The position numbers and the translations under genes are program-made. The notes below the pieces were generated by a model that was not told the origin of the DNA, searched no databases, and saw only the letters and a list, made by a program, of their open reading frames with translations. DNA of 46,734 nt, taken from NCBI RefSeq assembly GCF_900176885.1, contig NZ_LT839648.1, positions 3,190,499-3,237,232 of the forward strand, read 5' to 3'. This document shows positions 41,991-46,734 of this stretch, piece by piece; within the stretch, counting starts at the first letter, position 1, and every line of letters starts with the position of its first letter. The stretch comes from Oceanobacillus senegalensis (GTDB taxonomy: Bacteria > Bacillota > Bacilli > Bacillales > Amphibacillaceae).

Positions 41991-43388
41991 CATAAAATTA
42001 GTTTGTAAAACTGGCCAATTTTGAGGGAAAGGGTTACCTAGTACCCAGTAACTAACTCCTCTTAATCCATATTCTTTTACCGTGTCATACTTGGCTTGCA
42101 TACTCCGAGCATCCTCAAACCAAACCTCATGTCCCTGCCCTGTTTCATCGGTATATCTAAAATATGGGGATTGATAAGTTGGATGATATTGGATATCCGC
42201 TCCATACCTTGCTGCCATGCGTACAGCTTCCTGTGGACTGACAGTTTGTGCAAAAGTCCCTTGTTGCCATGGAATTTTCCAGTCCCTTCCATACAATGGT
42301 GCCCCCATCATGATCTTATCAGTTGGAATCACCGTTACAGCATAATCTAAAACTCTACGGACCTCATTTATAGGTGCAATAGCCCATGGTTCTCCTCCAG
42401 CCCATCCCCATTCATAGGTCATAATTATAACAAAATCAACAATTTCTCCGTGCGCTTTATAATCATGAGCTTCATAAAGCAACCCTTGTTGATTTTCGCT
42501 TATTTTTGGAGCTATGGCTGTTGAAACGTGAAAGCCCTCAGGGTGAAGTCGTGATACAACCCTTCTTAAGAAGGCATTATAATTTTCTCTATCCTCTGGG
42601 TATACATATTCAAAATCAATATTCAAACCAGCAAAGCCCTTTTCCTTTAATTCTTCTAAAATATTACTGATTAGTAATTCCTGTAAACTAGCATTTCGTA
42701 AAATAGTAGCTGCTAGATCTGAATCAAATGTGTTATTTGCAAAATTCGTTAAAACCATGATAGGTTCCACATTATTTGCTTGTGCTGCTTGAAGTACTGG
42801 AACATCCTGTAGATCGGTTATATTCCCATCCTCTCTAACTCCATACGTAAACGATGATAAATACGTAAAATGTTGTGCTAGCCTAAGCACTTCTTGTCTC
42901 CCTTGTTCGTCGAAGCTTGTCGTATACGCATTTACTTCAATCATTGGCTTTCCACGAGTAGGAATAAGTATCGTTTGCCCAGATAAAATAAAATCAGGGT
43001 CTGGTATATAATTTAATTGTAAAATCTGATTGACTGTTACCCCATATCGAGAAGCAATAGACCAAATACTTTGACCTGGCTGCACTACATGTGGAAAATA
43101 AGGCATGACAAGCATTTGACCAACATAAACCATGGATGGATTCGCAATATTGTTCGTATCTGCCAGTTCTTGAACGGATACCCCATAGCGCTGGGCTATG
43201 GACCATAGGCTATCTCCAGGTTGAATAACATATTCACGATGTGTCTCCGGGATAACTATTGCCTGACCAACGACTAATACATTTGGATTTTCCAACTGAT
43301 TGACTAATATAATTTGATTTATATCCGAACCATACATCTGAGCAATTTGCCATAGTGCCTCTCCACTTTGTACAACGTGAATTTGCAT
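41973..43388 (-). CDS. sleL: Spore cortex-lytic N-acetylglucosaminidase, LysM3-GH18 (SleL/YaaH-like)
   Basis: A 471-residue enzyme with three N-terminal LysM cell-wall-binding modules (about residues 1-47, 50-97 and 98-145) and a GH18 barrel. The catalytic motif is GLNIDFEYVYPEDRENY with the proton-donor Glu, and MTYEWGWAGGEP and GVSYWVLGNPFP mark the barrel end. B. subtilis YaaH and B. cereus SleL have two LysM modules, so the third is unusual. It degrades cortex fragments during germination. No signal peptide is present, consistent with mother-cell synthesis. GGGGGA precedes the ATG. Confidence 0.9.
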   Translation of the reverse strand: MQIHVVQSGEALWQIAQMYGSDINQIILVNQLENPNVLVVGQAIVIPETHREYVIQPGDSLWSIAQRYGVSVQELADTNNIANPSMVYVGQMLVMPYFPHVVQPGQSIWSIASRYGVTVNQILQLNYIPDPDFILSGQTILIPTRGKPMIEVNAYTTSFDEQGRQEVLRLAQHFTYLSSFTYGVREDGNITDLQDVPVLQAAQANNVEPIMVLTNFANNTFDSDLAATILRNASLQELLISNILEELKEKGFAGLNIDFEYVYPEDRENYNAFLRRVVSRLHPEGFHVSTAIAPKISENQQGLLYEAHDYKAHGEIVDFVIIMTYEWGWAGGEPWAIAPINEVRRVLDYAVTVIPTDKIMMGAPLYGRDWKIPWQQGTFAQTVSPQEAVRMAARYGADIQYHPTYQSPYFRYTDETGQGHEVWFEDARSMQAKYDTVKEYGLRGVSYWVLGNPFPQNWPVLQTNFMIRKRP

Positions 43389-43584
43389 TTATAAATCCCC
43401 CATCTTCAAAACTACATAAACATACTATTCATATAAACGTTTGTCCTGTGACACAATAATAGAATCGATTACAAGGTTGCCTCGATATTTCCAAACATTA
43501 TTCCCATCAACCAATTAGGACTAGTGTCATTTTATTTAAAAAGGATAAACAAACTACTAAATTAAAGTTTCTAATTAAATAATA
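43389..43584. other. Intergenic region between sleL and rRNA operon, nothing seen
   Basis: AT-rich sequence upstream of the cortex-lytic gene. It should contain its sporulation promoter, but I could not place one with confidence. Confidence 0.5.
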
Positions 43585-43626
43585 AAAACCAAGATACGAC
43601 TCATTTCGTATCTTGGTTTTTTATTT
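43585..43626 (-). terminator. rRNA operon terminator
   Basis: Perfect 15-bp stem AAAACCAAGATACGA (43585-43599) with TCGTATCTTGGTTTT (43606-43620), flanked by A/T runs. It follows the 5S gene on the minus strand. Confidence 0.92.
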
Positions 43627-43742
43627 GCCTAGCAACGTCCTACTCTCGCAGGGGTTAACCCCAACTACCATCGGCGCTGGAGAGCTTAACTACTGTGTTC
43701 GGCATGGGAACAGGTGTGGCCTCTCCGCCATTATCACTAGAC
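43627..43742 (-). rRNA. rrf: 5S ribosomal RNA
   Basis: About 115 bases matching Firmicute 5S rRNA on the minus strand: GGAGAGGCCACACCTGTTCC, ATGCCGAACACAGTAGTTAA, CGCCGATGGTAGTTGGGG and GCGAGAGTAGGACG. Terminal arms CTAGTGA and TTGCTAG pair with G-T pairs. Ends are estimated from this helix. Confidence 0.95.
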
Positions 43743-43813
43743 CTATGTATTTAATTTAAGGTTTGTACCTTGAAAACTAAATAAGAGTTAATCACTGACA
43801 TCCATTAAGAAGT

Positions 43814-46732
<2,919 letters not shown>

Positions 46733-46734
46733 AA

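Overview
The window comes from a low-GC, endospore-forming member of the Bacillaceae. The best guess is the halotolerant Oceanobacillus/Virgibacillus group. This rests on gene types (CotF-like coat protein, LysM-GH18 cortex-lytic enzyme, YfhD, YueI, CvfC/YpgR, YkvR, YwbD and YhfP homologues, a BCCT osmolyte carrier), strong AGGAGG ribosome sites, TTG/GTG starts and Bacillus-type intergenic repeats. Most of it is ordinary chromosomal housekeeping with short intergenic repeats. I see no prophage, CRISPR array, intact transposase gene, or defence or secondary-metabolite cluster.

Layout. 1-2400: a truncated repeat copy, a heavy-metal-binding domain protein, Dps and a decayed metal P-type ATPase, then a thioredoxin-like gene. 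2408-5709: a GntR(YtrA-like)-ABC-permease-exported protein operon behind four tandem operator-like inverted repeats. 5913-8393: exonuclease III, a VOC protein, a MITE-like repeat and an MBL-fold hydrolase. 8810-13557: coat protein, AIM24/TIGR00266 protein, YfhD, YueI, a zinc-ribbon protein, a PfpI/DJ-1 protein and CvfC. 13675-19700: acetoacetyl-CoA synthetase, tRNA-Ala(GGC), then thiamin genes: a TPP riboswitch before thiW, and a divergent TPP-like leader before a tenA-like remnant and overlapping thiD-thiM-thiE. 20202-27522: a Gly/Pro-repeat protein, small membrane proteins, a BCCT carrier with a switch-like leader, a YisP-like prenyl synthase-fold protein, a PbuE-like exporter and an AI-2E family protein. 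27703-30943: hom-thrC-thrB. 31099-39703: mostly single genes (YhfP-like reductase, a small Tyr/Pro-rich protein, SDR, argF behind an ARG box, DMT exporter, YwbD methyltransferase, hisC, Nudix, DUF3219, GNAT). 39933-43388: YqxD, an unknown membrane pair and SleL/YaaH. 43585 to the end: 3' part of an rRNA operon on the minus strand (terminator, 5S, essentially complete 23S).

How the genes fit together. thiW imports a thiazole precursor. ThiD, ThiM and ThiE salvage and couple HMP and thiazole to thiamin phosphate. Hom, ThrC and ThrB take aspartate semialdehyde to threonine. The GntR/ABC operon resembles the envelope-stress ytr system of B. subtilis. Dps and the metal-binding genes form a damaged metal/oxidative-stress island.

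The most noteworthy signals are regulatory: (i) a leader before the BCCT gene with a strong promoter and two mutually exclusive helices, one masking the Shine-Dalgarno sequence; (ii) four phased AGTGTA-N12-TACACT-type sites; (iii) a divergent TPP-like leader with its own possible SD-masking helix and a 35-codon remnant ORF; (iv) a structured-RNA relic at 27131-27315 resembling an IS605-type TnpB guide-RNA right end; (v) a degenerate dispersed repeat family at several intergenic sites. No clear undescribed multi-gene system was found.
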